In this document: piece after piece, positions 36,515-45,198 of the stretch | How positions within the stretch are numbered: position 1 is the stretch's first letter | Layout: every line of letters starts with the position of its first letter | Assembly (NCBI RefSeq): GCF_018069625.1 | Contig: NZ_CP072941.1 | Span: forward strand, 2,232,001-2,296,000 | Origin: Streptomyces yatensis | Lineage (GTDB): Bacteria > Actinomycetota > Actinomycetes > Streptomycetales > Streptomycetaceae | Reading direction: 5' to 3' | Length of the DNA: 64,000 bases | Notes under the pieces: model-generated | What the model was told of the DNA's origin: nothing | Databases searched by the model: none | The model's input: only the letters and a program-made list of their open reading frames with translations | Made by a program: the position numbers and the translations under genes

Positions 36515-37552
36515 CTACACGCCGTCCGGGTCGGCGCGGTCCAGGGCGGGGTGGGCGGCGGGGGTGGTTTCGGCGAGCAGATAGTCCGCGGCGGCGGTGT
36601 CCGTCACCAGGCTGGTGACCAGGCCGGACCTCAGCACCGCCCCGATCGCCTCGGCCTTGCGGCGGCCGCCCGCGATGGCCACCACCTCGGGGATCCGCCG
36701 CAGCCGGTCGGCCTCCACGGTGATGCAGCGCTCGCCCAGGTCGCGGCCGATGCGGCGGCCCTCGGCGTCGAAGAGGTGGGCCGACATCTCGGCGGCGGCG
36801 CCCAGGCTCTCGTAGTGCGCCCGCTCCTTCTCCGTCAGCATGTCGTAGACCGTGGAGATCCCGGCCTCCCAGGAGCCGATGGAGACGCAGGCCACGGTGA
36901 CCTTGTCGAAGTACTCGAAGGCGCGGGCGATACCGGTCTGGCCGCGCAGGGCGTCCGCGGTGGCCGTGTCCGGCAGCAGCATCGGCGCGTAGATGGGGTG
37001 CGCCTCACCGCCCGAGACGGCGGCGGCGCGGCGCACCGCCTCGACCGAGCCGCGCTCGGCCGTGCCCGCGTCGTACACGCCGGTGAGCTGGACGACGGTG
37101 CACGGGGGCAGCCGGTGCAGCGCCGCCGCCATGTGGATCGTGGACCGCCCCCAGGCCAGCCCGAGCACATCGCCCTCGGTCACCAGCTCGCCCAGCAGGT
37201 CCGCGGCGACCTCGCCGAGGTTCTCCGGGTCCGGGGTGTCCGCCTCGGCGTCGGCCGGGGACTCCACGACGACCGCGTGGCGCAGCCCGTAGCGGGCGCG
37301 CAGGGCGTCGGAGCGCTCCGCGTCGAGCTCGGCGGGAACCCGGATCTCGATGCGCACCAGATCGCGCTCGAGCGCCGTCTCCAGCACCCGCGCGACCTTG
37401 AAGCGGCTGACGCCGAACTCCTCGGCGATCTGGATCTTGGACTTGCCCTCGAGGTAGAAGCGGCGCGCCATGGCCGCCGCCTGCACCAGTTCGGCGGGTC
37501 CCATCCGCGTGGCTGAACGGCCCGTCGACACCGCGGTCTCCTCACTATTCAC
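36515..37552 (-). CDS. SorC/DeoR-type sugar-binding transcriptional regulator
   Basis: 345 residues, GTG start at 37552. Helix-turn-helix in KSKIQIAEEFGVSRFKVAR (about 36-55) and a C-terminal sugar-binding domain (about 80-335; GLAWGRSTIHMAAAL, VQLTGVYDAG, VTVACVSIGSWE). SorC-type regulators bind phosphosugars; lying 87 nt after rpe suggests pentose-phosphate control. It is convergent with the lan operon and shares no promoter with it, so it is unlikely to be the lan regulator. Confidence 0.88.
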   Translation of the reverse strand: MNSEETAVSTGRSATRMGPAELVQAAAMARRFYLEGKSKIQIAEEFGVSRFKVARVLETALERDLVRIEIRVPAELDAERSDALRARYGLRHAVVVESPADAEADTPDPENLGEVAADLLGELVTEGDVLGLAWGRSTIHMAAALHRLPPCTVVQLTGVYDAGTAERGSVEAVRRAAAVSGGEAHPIYAPMLLPDTATADALRGQTGIARAFEYFDKVTVACVSIGSWEAGISTVYDMLTEKERAHYESLGAAAEMSAHLFDAEGRRIGRDLGERCITVEADRLRRIPEVVAIAGGRRKAEAIGAVLRSGLVTSLVTDTAAADYLLAETTPAAHPALDRADPDGV

Positions 37553-37639
37553 TGTCCGGACTCACCGTTCATCCTGTCAGAAACGGCGGAGTTGGTTCGC
37601 CCTTCACCCTTGAGTTCACCGACCGGTAGCTACGTCGCC

Positions 37640-38314
37640 TCATGTTCCGGGGATGCCGGTTGCCTTCTCGGCGAGCCGGCGCAGTGCCTGTACGGCCTTG
37701 GCCGGGTCGTCGGCGCCGTAGACCGCCGAGCCCGCCACGAACACATCGGCGCCCGCCTCGGCGCACCGCTCGATGGTGGCGGCCGAGACCCCGCCGTCCA
37801 CCTGGAGCCACATCTGAAGCCCATGCTTGTCGATGAGCTGCCGGGTGCGGCGGATCTTCGGCAGCATGATGTCCAGGAACGCCTGGCCGCCGAAGCCCGG
37901 TTCCACGGTCATCACCAGCAGCATGTCCAGCTCGGGCAGCAGATCCTCGTACGGCTCGATGGGCGTGGCCGGCTTGAGCGCCATCGAGGCCCGCGCGCCC
38001 TTGGCCCGGATCTCCCGCGCCAGCCGCACCGGCGCGGCCGCGGCCTCCACATGGAAGGTGACCGAACCGGCGCCCGCCTCGATGTACTGCGGCGCCCAGC
38101 GGTCCGGGTCGTCGATCATGAGATGGCAGTCCAGCGGGGTTTCCGTGGCCTTGCCCAGCGACTCGACCACCGGAACCCCGAGGGTGAGGTTGGGAACGAA
38201 GTGGTTGTCCATGACGTCGACGTGGAGCCAGTCGGCACCTTCGACCGCCTTCGCCTCATCCGCGAGGCGGGAGAAGTCCGCGGACAGGATGCTGGGGTTG
38301 ATCTGCAAGGCCAT
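37640..38314 (-). CDS. rpe: Ribulose-phosphate 3-epimerase
   Basis: 224 residues from ATG 38314 (GGGAGG upstream). TIM-barrel enzyme interconverting ribulose-5-P and xylulose-5-[29 protein letters not shown] (metal His/Asp), [17 protein letters not shown] and [12 protein letters not shown] cover the active-site strands. Confidence 0.96.
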   Translation of the reverse strand: MALQINPSILSADFSRLADEAKAVEGADWLHVDVMDNHFVPNLTLGVPVVESLGKATETPLDCHLMIDDPDRWAPQYIEAGAGSVTFHVEAAAAPVRLAREIRAKGARASMALKPATPIEPYEDLLPELDMLLVMTVEPGFGGQAFLDIMLPKIRRTRQLIDKHGLQMWLQVDGGVSAATIERCAEAGADVFVAGSAVYGADDPAKAVQALRRLAEKATGIPGT

Positions 38315-38496
38315 GCCCCCAGCCTCCCACGGCCCGCGCCGGTCCATGGAGCCGGGATCATCGCGACGGCCCGCACCGCTGTGATCACTTGGGTATCCGC
38401 TCCGATCGACGCACGCCGACGGAGCCAGGACCATGAAGAAGTCGAAGGAAACCCCTAGACCTCCACTAGACCTCATCTGCGCACAGGCAACCCACC

Positions 38497-39429
38497 ATGA
38501 CGAGAGACCCAATACCCCGGCGTCCCCGCACCGCGGTGTGCGCGGCGCTCACCGCGGCCGTCGTCGTATCGCCGGTCGCCGGAGCCGGACCCGCCTCCGC
38601 CGCGGCCGCGGCACCGCGGCCGGTCTGCGTCTCGCACCAGTCCGGGCTGGCCGGCAAGCTGTCCAAGGACATCGCCGCGGCGCTGCGCCACCGGCCCGGC
38701 ACCACCGCGATCAGCCTCCGCGACGACGCCACCCACACCCGCTGCACGCTGCGCGCGAACCAGCGGTTCGACTCCGCGAGCGTGGTGAAGGCGACGGTCC
38801 TGGCGACGCTGCTGTGGGACGCGCAGCGCCACCACCGGCCGCTGACCAAGGCCGAGAGGACCCTCGCCAAGGCCATGATCACCAAGTCGGACAACGCCGC
38901 GACCAGCAAGCTGTGGAAGAAGCTCAAGGCCTCCCGGGTCAAGGCGTTCCTGCGGGCGGCGGGCATGGACGCCACCGTGCCCGGCAAGAACGGCTACTGG
39001 GGCCTCACCCGGATCACCGCGAACGACCAGGAACGGCTCCTGGACCTGATCACCCACCCGAACACGGTGCTGAGCGACGCCTCCCGCCGCTACATCCTCT
39101 CGCTGATGGGCAAGGTCATCCGCGAACAGCGCTGGGGCACCCCGGCCGGCGCCCCGGGCGGGGTGCGGATCCAGGTGAAGAACGGCTGGCTGGAGCGGGC
39201 CACCCACGGCTGGCGGGTGCACAGCATCGGCGCCTTCACCGGCGGCGGCCACAACTACACCCTCACCGTGCTCACCCAGGACAACCGCACCATGAAGGCG
39301 GGCGTGGCCACCATCGAGGCGGTGGCGCGCGCGGTGCACAAGGACCTCAACCCCGCCGCCCACGCGGCCACCGTCTACGCCCCGACCGACCGGCCGCAGG
39401 AGGCGCTTCCGGCGGTGCCCAAGGACTGA
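38497..39429 (+). CDS. Secreted class A beta-lactamase-like serine hydrolase
   Basis: 310 residues with a signal peptide ([19 protein letters not shown], cleavage near ASAAA). The penicillin-binding motifs are readable: SVVK (S-x-x-K, about 91-94), SDN (about 130), and KNGW in place of K-T/S-G. The Glu of the omega loop is not obvious. It may be a D,D-carboxypeptidase or wall-hydrolase relative rather than a true beta-lactamase. Single gene, facing the rsmB gene across a 15-bp repeat array. Confidence 0.75.
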   Translation: MTRDPIPRRPRTAVCAALTAAVVVSPVAGAGPASAAAAAPRPVCVSHQSGLAGKLSKDIAAALRHRPGTTAISLRDDATHTRCTLRANQRFDSASVVKATVLATLLWDAQRHHRPLTKAERTLAKAMITKSDNAATSKLWKKLKASRVKAFLRAAGMDATVPGKNGYWGLTRITANDQERLLDLITHPNTVLSDASRRYILSLMGKVIREQRWGTPAGAPGGVRIQVKNGWLERATHGWRVHSIGAFTGGGHNYTLTVLTQDNRTMKAGVATIEAVARAVHKDLNPAAHAATVYAPTDRPQEALPAVPKD

Positions 39430-39456
39430 CGCGCCGCCCGGCGCGGCTGCGCGACG

Positions 39457-39501
39457 CCCCGGGACGCTGAGCCCCGGGACGCTGAGCCCCGGGACGCTGA
39501 G
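39457..39501. repeat. Three perfect 15-bp tandem repeats
   Basis: CCCCGGGACGCTGAG at 39457-39471, 39472-39486 and 39487-39501, then a partial unit. Located between convergent genes; CCCCGGG is itself palindromic. Confidence 0.92.
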
Positions 39502-39575
39502 CCTCGGGGCGCACACTTCGGGGAACGCGCGAGAAGGACGGGCGCGGTCAGCGGCTACGGCGCGAACGGGCGCGG

Positions 39576-41045
39576 TCAGCCCGTGCGGCGCAGCAGGGCC
39601 AGATACATGGCGTCCGTACCGTGCCGGTGCGGCCACAGCTGGATGTCCGGCCCGTCGCCCAGCTCCGGCACCCCGGGCAGCAGCGGACGGGCGTCGATCC
39701 ACTCCGCGGCGACGGCCGGGCCGCCACGCCCCTTGAGGACGTCCTCGACCACGGCCCTGGTCTCGGCCGGATGCGGGGAGCAGGTCGCATAGCCGACCAC
39801 GCCGCCGATCCGCGCCGAGGCCAGGGCCTCCCGCAGCAGCCCGCGCTGCAGCGGGGCGAAGCCGTCGAGGTCCTCGGGGCGGCGCCGCCAGCGCGCCTCG
39901 GGGCGGCGGCGCAGCGCACCGAGCCCGGTGCACGGCACATCCACCAGCACCCGGTCGAAGGCGCCCGGCCGCCACGGCGGGCGGGTGCCGTCCGCGGCGA
40001 TCACCTGGTACGGGCCGGGGTTGCCGGCCAGGGCCCTGGCCACCAGCCGGGCCCGGTGCGGCTGCTTCTCGGCGGCCAGCAGCGCGGCGCCGCGCTCCGC
40101 GGCGAGCGCGGCGAGCAGCGCGGCCTTGCCGCCGGGGCCCGCACAGCCGTCCAGCCAGCGCCGGTCCTCCCCCTCCAGCGGCGCGTTCGCCAGCGCGAGG
40201 GCCACCAGCTGGCTGCCCTCGTCCTGCACCCCGGCCCGCCCCTCGCGCACCGCCTCCAGCGCCCCGGGCTCGCCGCCCTCGGTGAGCTTCACCGCGTACG
40301 GGGACCAGCGGCCCGGCACCGCGGACCCCTCGCCGACCGCGTCCAGCAGCTCCCCGGCCGTGGACCGGCCGGGCCGGGCGACGAGGGTGACCTCGGGCCG
40401 TTCGTTGTCCGCGGCCAGCAGCTCCTCGATCCCGGAGCTGCCGCCGCCGAGCGCGTCCCACAGGGCGGAGACGACCCAGCGCGGATGCGAGTGGCGGACG
40501 CCCAGATGCTCCTCGGGGTCCTCGTCGTAGGGCGGGGCCACCCGCTCCAGCCAGCCGTCGAGGTCATGGGCGGCGATCCTGCGCAGCACCGCGTTGACGA
40601 ACTTGGCCCGCCCGTCGCCGAGCACCACCCGGGCCAGCTCGACGCTCGCCGAGACGGCGGCGTGGGTGGGGATACGGGTCCCCAGCAGCTGATGGGCGCC
40701 GAGGTTCAGCACGTCGAGCACGGGCGGATCCACCTCGCGCAGCGGGCGGTCCACGCATTCGGCGATGATCGCGTCGTAGGTGCCCTGATGGCGCAGGGTG
40801 CCGTAGACCAGCTCGGTGGCGAGCGCCGCGTCCCGGGCGTCGAACCGCGGCCCGCCCGCCTCCGCGCTCTCCCGCGCCTTGCGCAGCAGGGGCGGGAGAA
40901 CGAGGTTGGCGTACGCGTCCCGTTCGTCGACCGCCCGCAGCGCCTCGAAGGCGAGGATCCGCACGGGGTCCTTCTGCGGGCGGCGGTACGGCTTGCCTGG
41001 CCGGTTCGGGGCGTGGGGACGGCTACGACGGGGCTGGTCGGTCAC
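39576..41045 (-). CDS. rsmB: 16S rRNA m5C967 methyltransferase
   Basis: 489 residues from GTG 41045 (GGAG 11 nt upstream). NusB-like N-terminal domain (about 25-160; VRILAFEALRAVDERDAYAN) and a SAM-dependent methyltransferase domain (about 190-489): DGCAGPGGKAALLAAL, VDVPCTGLGALRRRPEARW (motif IV Cys) and VGYATCSPHPAETRAVV (nucleophile Cys). Upstream of it lies the ABC exporter gene; fmt is the usual partner. Confidence 0.93.
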   Translation of the reverse strand: MTDQPRRSRPHAPNRPGKPYRRPQKDPVRILAFEALRAVDERDAYANLVLPPLLRKARESAEAGGPRFDARDAALATELVYGTLRHQGTYDAIIAECVDRPLREVDPPVLDVLNLGAHQLLGTRIPTHAAVSASVELARVVLGDGRAKFVNAVLRRIAAHDLDGWLERVAPPYDEDPEEHLGVRHSHPRWVVSALWDALGGGSSGIEELLAADNERPEVTLVARPGRSTAGELLDAVGEGSAVPGRWSPYAVKLTEGGEPGALEAVREGRAGVQDEGSQLVALALANAPLEGEDRRWLDGCAGPGGKAALLAALAAERGAALLAAEKQPHRARLVARALAGNPGPYQVIAADGTRPPWRPGAFDRVLVDVPCTGLGALRRRPEARWRRRPEDLDGFAPLQRGLLREALASARIGGVVGYATCSPHPAETRAVVEDVLKGRGGPAVAAEWIDARPLLPGVPELGDGPDIQLWPHRHGTDAMYLALLRRTG

Positions 41046-41089
41046 GGGAAATGTGCTCCGGGGGACGGATCGGGCGTGAAGGGACCAGC

Positions 41090-43075
41090 CTACGTCGCCG
41101 GGGCCCCGGCGGCCGTGGGGCCGCCGTCCAGGGCCACTCCGTCCACGGCCGCCACCTCCGCGGCCATGCCGGTTGCGCTCGCTCCGTCCGCGGCGCATCC
41201 GTCGCCCGTCGCGTCCGGCTGCTCGAACTGGGTGCGGTACAGCTCCTCGTAGCGGCCTCCGGCGGCCAGCAGCGCGGTGTGCGTACCGCGCTCCACGATC
41301 CGGCCGTCCTCGACGACGAGAATGAGATCCGCCGCCCGGACCGTGGACAGCCGGTGGGCGATCACCACCGCGGTGCGCCCCTCCAGCGCCTCGCCGAGCG
41401 CCTCCTGCACATCCGCCTCCGAGGTGGAGTCCAGATGCGCGGTGGCCTCGTCGAGGATCACCACCCGGGGCCGGGCCAGCAGCAGCCGGGCGATGGTCAG
41501 CCGTTGGCGCTCACCGCCGGAGAGCCGGTAGCCGCGCTCGCCCACGACGGTCTCAAGGCCGTCGGGCAGGGACGCGATCAGCCCCTCCAGCCGGGCCCGG
41601 CGCAGCACCTCCCACAGCTCCTCGTCAGTGGCCTCCGGCCGGGCCAGCAGCAGATTGGCGCGGATCGAGTCATGGAAGAGATGGCCGTCCTGCGTGACCA
41701 TGCCGAGGGTGGCGCGGATCGAATCGGCGGTCAGATCGCGGACGTCCACCCCGGAGAGCCGTACGGCGCCGCCGTCGGCGTCGTAGAGCCTGGGCAGGAG
41801 CTGCGCGATGGTCGACTTCCCGGCGCCGGAGGAGCCCACCAGCGCGACCATCTGGCCCGGTTCGGCCCGGAAGGACAGCTGGTGCAGGACCTGGACGCCA
41901 CCGCGGGTGTCCAGGGTGGCGACCTCCTCCAGGGAGGCGAGGGAGACCTTGTCCGCGGCCGGGTAGCCGAAGTCGACGCGGTCGAACTCGACGGACACGG
42001 GCCCGTCGGGGACCTCCCGGGCGTCCGGCTTCTCCTTGATCAGCGGCTCGAGGTCGAGCACCTCGAAGACCCGCTCGAAGCTGACGAGGGCGCTCATCAC
42101 CTCGACCCGCGCCCCGGCCAGCGCGGTCAGCGGCGCGTACAGCCGGGTGAGGAGCAGCGCGAGCGCGACGACGGCGCCGGGGTCGAGCCGCCCGTGCAGC
42201 GCGAACCAGCCGCCGAGGCCGTAGACCAGGGCGAGGGCCAGGGCGGAGACGAGGGTCAGCGCGGTCACGAAGGAGACCTGGACCATCGCGGTCCGCACCC
42301 CGATGTCCCGCACCCGCCGGGTCCGCGCGGCGAACTCGGCCGACTCGTCGGCGGGCCGGCCGAAGAGCTTGACGAGAGTGGCCCCGGGCGCGGAGAAGCG
42401 CTCGGTCATCTGGGTGCTCATCGCGGCGTTGTGCGCGGCCGCCTCGCGGCGCAGCTTGGCCAGCCGTCCGCCCACCCGGCGCGCGGGCAGCAGGAAGAGC
42501 GGCAGGAGCACCAGCGTCAGCAGGGTGATCTGCCATGAGATCCCGATCATGACGACCAGGGTGAGCAGCAGCGTGACCATATTGCCGACCACCCCGGAGA
42601 GGGTGTCGCTGAACGCCCGCTGTGCGCCGATGACGTCGTTGTTGAGCCGGCTGACCAGCGCACCGGTGCGGGTCCGGGTGAAGAACGCCACCGGCATCCG
42701 CTGGACGTGGTCGAAGACGGCGGTGCGCAGATCGAGGATCAGCCCCTCGCCGATGTTCGCCGACAGCCAGCGGGTCAGCAGCCCGAGAGCCGCCTCCGCC
42801 ACGGCGATCGCGGCGATGAGCCCGGCCAGCCCGAGCACCGTGTCCTGTCCCGAATGGTGGACGATCGCGTCCACCACCCGGCCGGCCAGCAGCGGTGTCG
42901 CCACCGCGAGCACGGCCGTGACCGTGCTCAGTACCAGGAAAAGCTGCAGCTGACGGCGGTGCGGACGGGCAAAGCCGCCGATGCGGCGCAGTGTCTCGCG
43001 GGAGAAGGGCCGCCGGTCGTCGCTGGCATTGGACGCCTGATACAGGGAATGCCAGGCGGTCACTTCGATGTCCAT
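41090..43075 (-). CDS. ABC exporter half-transporter (TMD-NBD)
   Basis: 661 residues from ATG 43075 (GGAGG 6 nt upstream; GTG 43078 is the alternative). Six membrane segments (about 40-320) fused to one ATPase: Walker A GSSGAGKST, signature LSGGERQRL, Walker B RVVILDEATAHLD. It dimerises and exports lipids, drugs or peptides. A low-complexity Ala/Gly-rich tail (last 35 residues) follows. The promoter has the dyad-in-19-bp-spacer design of MerR-type activation, which points to drug- or stress-induced export. No peptidase domain, so it is not a LanT/C39 transporter. Confidence 0.9.
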   Translation of the reverse strand: MDIEVTAWHSLYQASNASDDRRPFSRETLRRIGGFARPHRRQLQLFLVLSTVTAVLAVATPLLAGRVVDAIVHHSGQDTVLGLAGLIAAIAVAEAALGLLTRWLSANIGEGLILDLRTAVFDHVQRMPVAFFTRTRTGALVSRLNNDVIGAQRAFSDTLSGVVGNMVTLLLTLVVMIGISWQITLLTLVLLPLFLLPARRVGGRLAKLRREAAAHNAAMSTQMTERFSAPGATLVKLFGRPADESAEFAARTRRVRDIGVRTAMVQVSFVTALTLVSALALALVYGLGGWFALHGRLDPGAVVALALLLTRLYAPLTALAGARVEVMSALVSFERVFEVLDLEPLIKEKPDAREVPDGPVSVEFDRVDFGYPAADKVSLASLEEVATLDTRGGVQVLHQLSFRAEPGQMVALVGSSGAGKSTIAQLLPRLYDADGGAVRLSGVDVRDLTADSIRATLGMVTQDGHLFHDSIRANLLLARPEATDEELWEVLRRARLEGLIASLPDGLETVVGERGYRLSGGERQRLTIARLLLARPRVVILDEATAHLDSTSEADVQEALGEALEGRTAVVIAHRLSTVRAADLILVVEDGRIVERGTHTALLAAGGRYEELYRTQFEQPDATGDGCAADGASATGMAAEVAAVDGVALDGGPTAAGAPAT

Positions 43076-43100
43076 CACGTACCTCCGAGGTCTCGTGAGG

Positions 43101-43131
43101 AACGTAGGACTTCAACATAGGTTGAAGTCAA
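43101..43131 (-). promoter_or_regulatory. MerR-type promoter with 19-bp spacer and perfect dyad
   Basis: On the minus strand: -35 TTGACT (43131-43126), 19-bp spacer, -10 TACGTT (43106-43101). GACTTCAAC and GTTGAAGTC (43108-43129) form a perfect 9+9 dyad around 4 bp that fills the spacer. This is the architecture twisted into activity by MerR-family activators. No MerR gene is in the window. Confidence 0.8.
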
Positions 43132-43266
43132 CATCCGCCGCCCCGGCGCGCCCGATGGCCGCCTATCGGCCCTGGGGACGTCCCGAGGATCGCCGTGCCG
43201 CCGGGCCGGGCCTCGGCCCCGTGGCGTGTCCCGCCGGCGCGGCTTCAGCCGTGTGGCCCGGCCCGC

Positions 43267-44199
43267 TCAGCCTCCCAGCCGCTCGCCCTCCGCGATCCGC
43301 ACCCCGCGCGCCCAATCCGCCGCGAGCATCGGCTTCTTGCCCTGCGGCCGCACCCAGGTCAGCTCGACGGCATGGCTGCCGGTGCCCACGTACACGGCCT
43401 TCTTGGTCGCGGCCAGCCGGCCGGGCTCCAGATCCGTACGGTCCGCCACCGGCCGCGCCGAGACGACCTTCAGCCGCTCCTCGCGGAACGTGGTCCACGC
43501 ACCCGGGGCGGGGGTGCACGCCCGCACCAGCCGGTCGACGCGCAGCGCGGGCGCCGTCCAGTCGATCTCCGCGTCCTCGACGGTGATCTTCGGGGCGAGC
43601 GAGATGCCCTCGGCCGGCTGCGGCACCGGGAGCAGGGTGCCGTTCTCGATGCCGTCCATCGTCGCCTCGAGCAGCCCCGCACCGGCGAACGCGAGCCGGG
43701 TCAGCAGATCGCCGCTGGTGTCGGTGGCCCGCACCTCCTCCGTCACCACCCCGAACACCGGCCCGGAGTCCAGCCCTTCCTCGATCTGGAAGGTCGAGGC
43801 GCCGGTCATCTCGTCGCCCGCGAGCACGGAGTGCTGCACGGGAGCCGCGCCCCGCCACGCGGGGAGCAGCGAGAAGTGCAGATTGACCCAGCCGTGCGCG
43901 GGGATTTCCAGCGCGGCCTTGGGCAGCAGCGCGCCGTAGGCCACCACCGGGCAGCAGTCGGGGGCGATCTCGCCGAGCCGGGCGAGAAACTCCGGATCGC
44001 GCGGCTTGGCGGGCTTGAGCACCTCGATACCCGCCTCCTCGGCCCGCTCGGCGACCGGGCTGGCGACCATCCTGCGACCGCGCCCGGCGGGCGCGTCGGG
44101 ACGCGTCACCACGGCCACCACCTCGTGCTTCTCCGACGCGATCAGCGTGTCCAGAGCGGGCAGGGCGACCTCGGGGGTACCGGCGAAGACGAGCCTCAT
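43267..44199 (-). CDS. fmt: Methionyl-tRNA formyltransferase
   Basis: 310 residues from ATG 44199. [37 protein letters not shown] (catalytic Asn and His with the SLLP signature), then the C-terminal OB-like tRNA-binding domain (about 205-305). Formylates initiator Met-tRNA using 10-formyl-THF. Confidence 0.96.
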   Translation of the reverse strand: MRLVFAGTPEVALPALDTLIASEKHEVVAVVTRPDAPAGRGRRMVASPVAERAEEAGIEVLKPAKPRDPEFLARLGEIAPDCCPVVAYGALLPKAALEIPAHGWVNLHFSLLPAWRGAAPVQHSVLAGDEMTGASTFQIEEGLDSGPVFGVVTEEVRATDTSGDLLTRLAFAGAGLLEATMDGIENGTLLPVPQPAEGISLAPKITVEDAEIDWTAPALRVDRLVRACTPAPGAWTTFREERLKVVSARPVADRTDLEPGRLAATKKAVYVGTGSHAVELTWVRPQGKKPMLAADWARGVRIAEGERLGG

Positions 44200-44422
44200 A
44201 GGTGGCGAACTACCTCTCACACAGCGGATACGGCGGAACCTCGGACAGCTCTGCAGTCTATGGTCCGCCGGCCGAGGGGGCGTACGGGCGGACTCCCGCA
44301 CGCCCCGGACCGTGACCGACGGGCGGGTGCCGCGTTGGTCAAGGCAGATTGACCGCATCGGGCCGCTGCCGCGGCCCGATGCGTTTCCCGCCGCCCGCTC
44401 GACTCCCCCGATCCGGCATCAG

Positions 44423-44471
44423 CCCCCTCCGATCCCCCATCCCCATCCCCCTCCCCCAATCCCCATCCCCC
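44423..44471 (-). other. G-quadruplex-capable G-tract cluster
   Basis: Seven C4-5 tracts on the + strand (starting 44423, 44434, 44441, 44447, 44453, 44461 and 44467) separated by 1-6 nt, hence seven G-tracts on the minus strand. They sit 28-76 nt before the start of the HTH gene at 44499, in its promoter or leader. Confidence 0.7.
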
Positions 44472-44498
44472 GTCAACGCCCGTTCGAGAGGCTTCTCC

Positions 44499-45011
44499 AT
44501 GGCCGACCACGCAACTCATGACGCCCAGGCACGGGCCAGCCTGCACCTCCTGGTCCGGGACATCGAGCGGGTCCGCCGGCAGGTGGACGCGCTGCGCACG
44601 CTCACCGCCCAGCTCGGCAATGTCTACCGCCCCCGGCGCACCGGCCCGTCCGCCGGTTTCGTGGTCTACGGACGCGCTCCGGCCCCCACCGTGCGGCTCG
44701 CCCAGGAGCTGCGCGACAGCGTCGAGACGCTGGTCACCGCCGCCGTCGACTTCGACCGCTCGCTGGGCTTCTCCTGGGACGCGGTGGGCTCCGCACTCGG
44801 CGTCACCAAGCAGGCGGTGCACCGCCGTTACGGCTCGCGCCGGGCCGCCGCGCAGAACGCCCCCGAGGGCGGCGAACCGACCCCGGGCCGCCCGGCCGAG
44901 CCCGCCGCCGTCCCCTCGGTGCCCGCCGCGCGCACGGTCCCGCCGCAGTCGACGCCGTCCCTCCGCGAGGACCACCGCCCCAGCCCCTTCCCCAGCCCCC
45001 GCCACGGCTGA
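44499..45011 (+). CDS. Small HTH-containing protein of unknown function
   Basis: 170 residues from ATG 44499 (GAGAGG 7 nt upstream). A helical N-terminus ([20 protein letters not shown]) that could be a coiled coil, then [20 protein letters not shown] (about 88-107), a convincing helix-turn-helix. The C-terminal 55 residues are Pro/Ala-rich. Probably a DNA-binding protein; no family recognised with certainty. Divergent from fmt and convergent with priA. The 45012-45198 gap after it holds imperfect CCAACG/CCAGACC repeats only. Confidence 0.65.
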   Translation: MADHATHDAQARASLHLLVRDIERVRRQVDALRTLTAQLGNVYRPRRTGPSAGFVVYGRAPAPTVRLAQELRDSVETLVTAAVDFDRSLGFSWDAVGSALGVTKQAVHRRYGSRRAAAQNAPEGGEPTPGRPAEPAAVPSVPAARTVPPQSTPSLREDHRPSPFPSPRHG

Positions 45012-45198
45012 TTGGGCGCCCCCAGCAAGCCCAAGCCCCGGAAAACTCCGCGGCACCCTGCCACTCGCTCTGGCTGTCGAGGCGAGCCAATGCCCAGGCC
45101 GGAGCCGGGGCCGAGGTCAGCCAACGACCAGACCGGGGCCGGCCACTACCCGAACCGGGGCCAGGGCAGACCAACGCCCAAACCAGGATCAGCCCAGG

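Noticed and set aside
36515..37552. SorC regulator as a lan cluster regulator
   Set aside because: It is convergent with lanC, follows rpe, and has a phosphosugar-binding domain.
41090..43075. ABC exporter as LanT
   Set aside because: It is 4.7 kb beyond the lan terminator, on the other strand, with its own MerR-type promoter and no peptidase domain.
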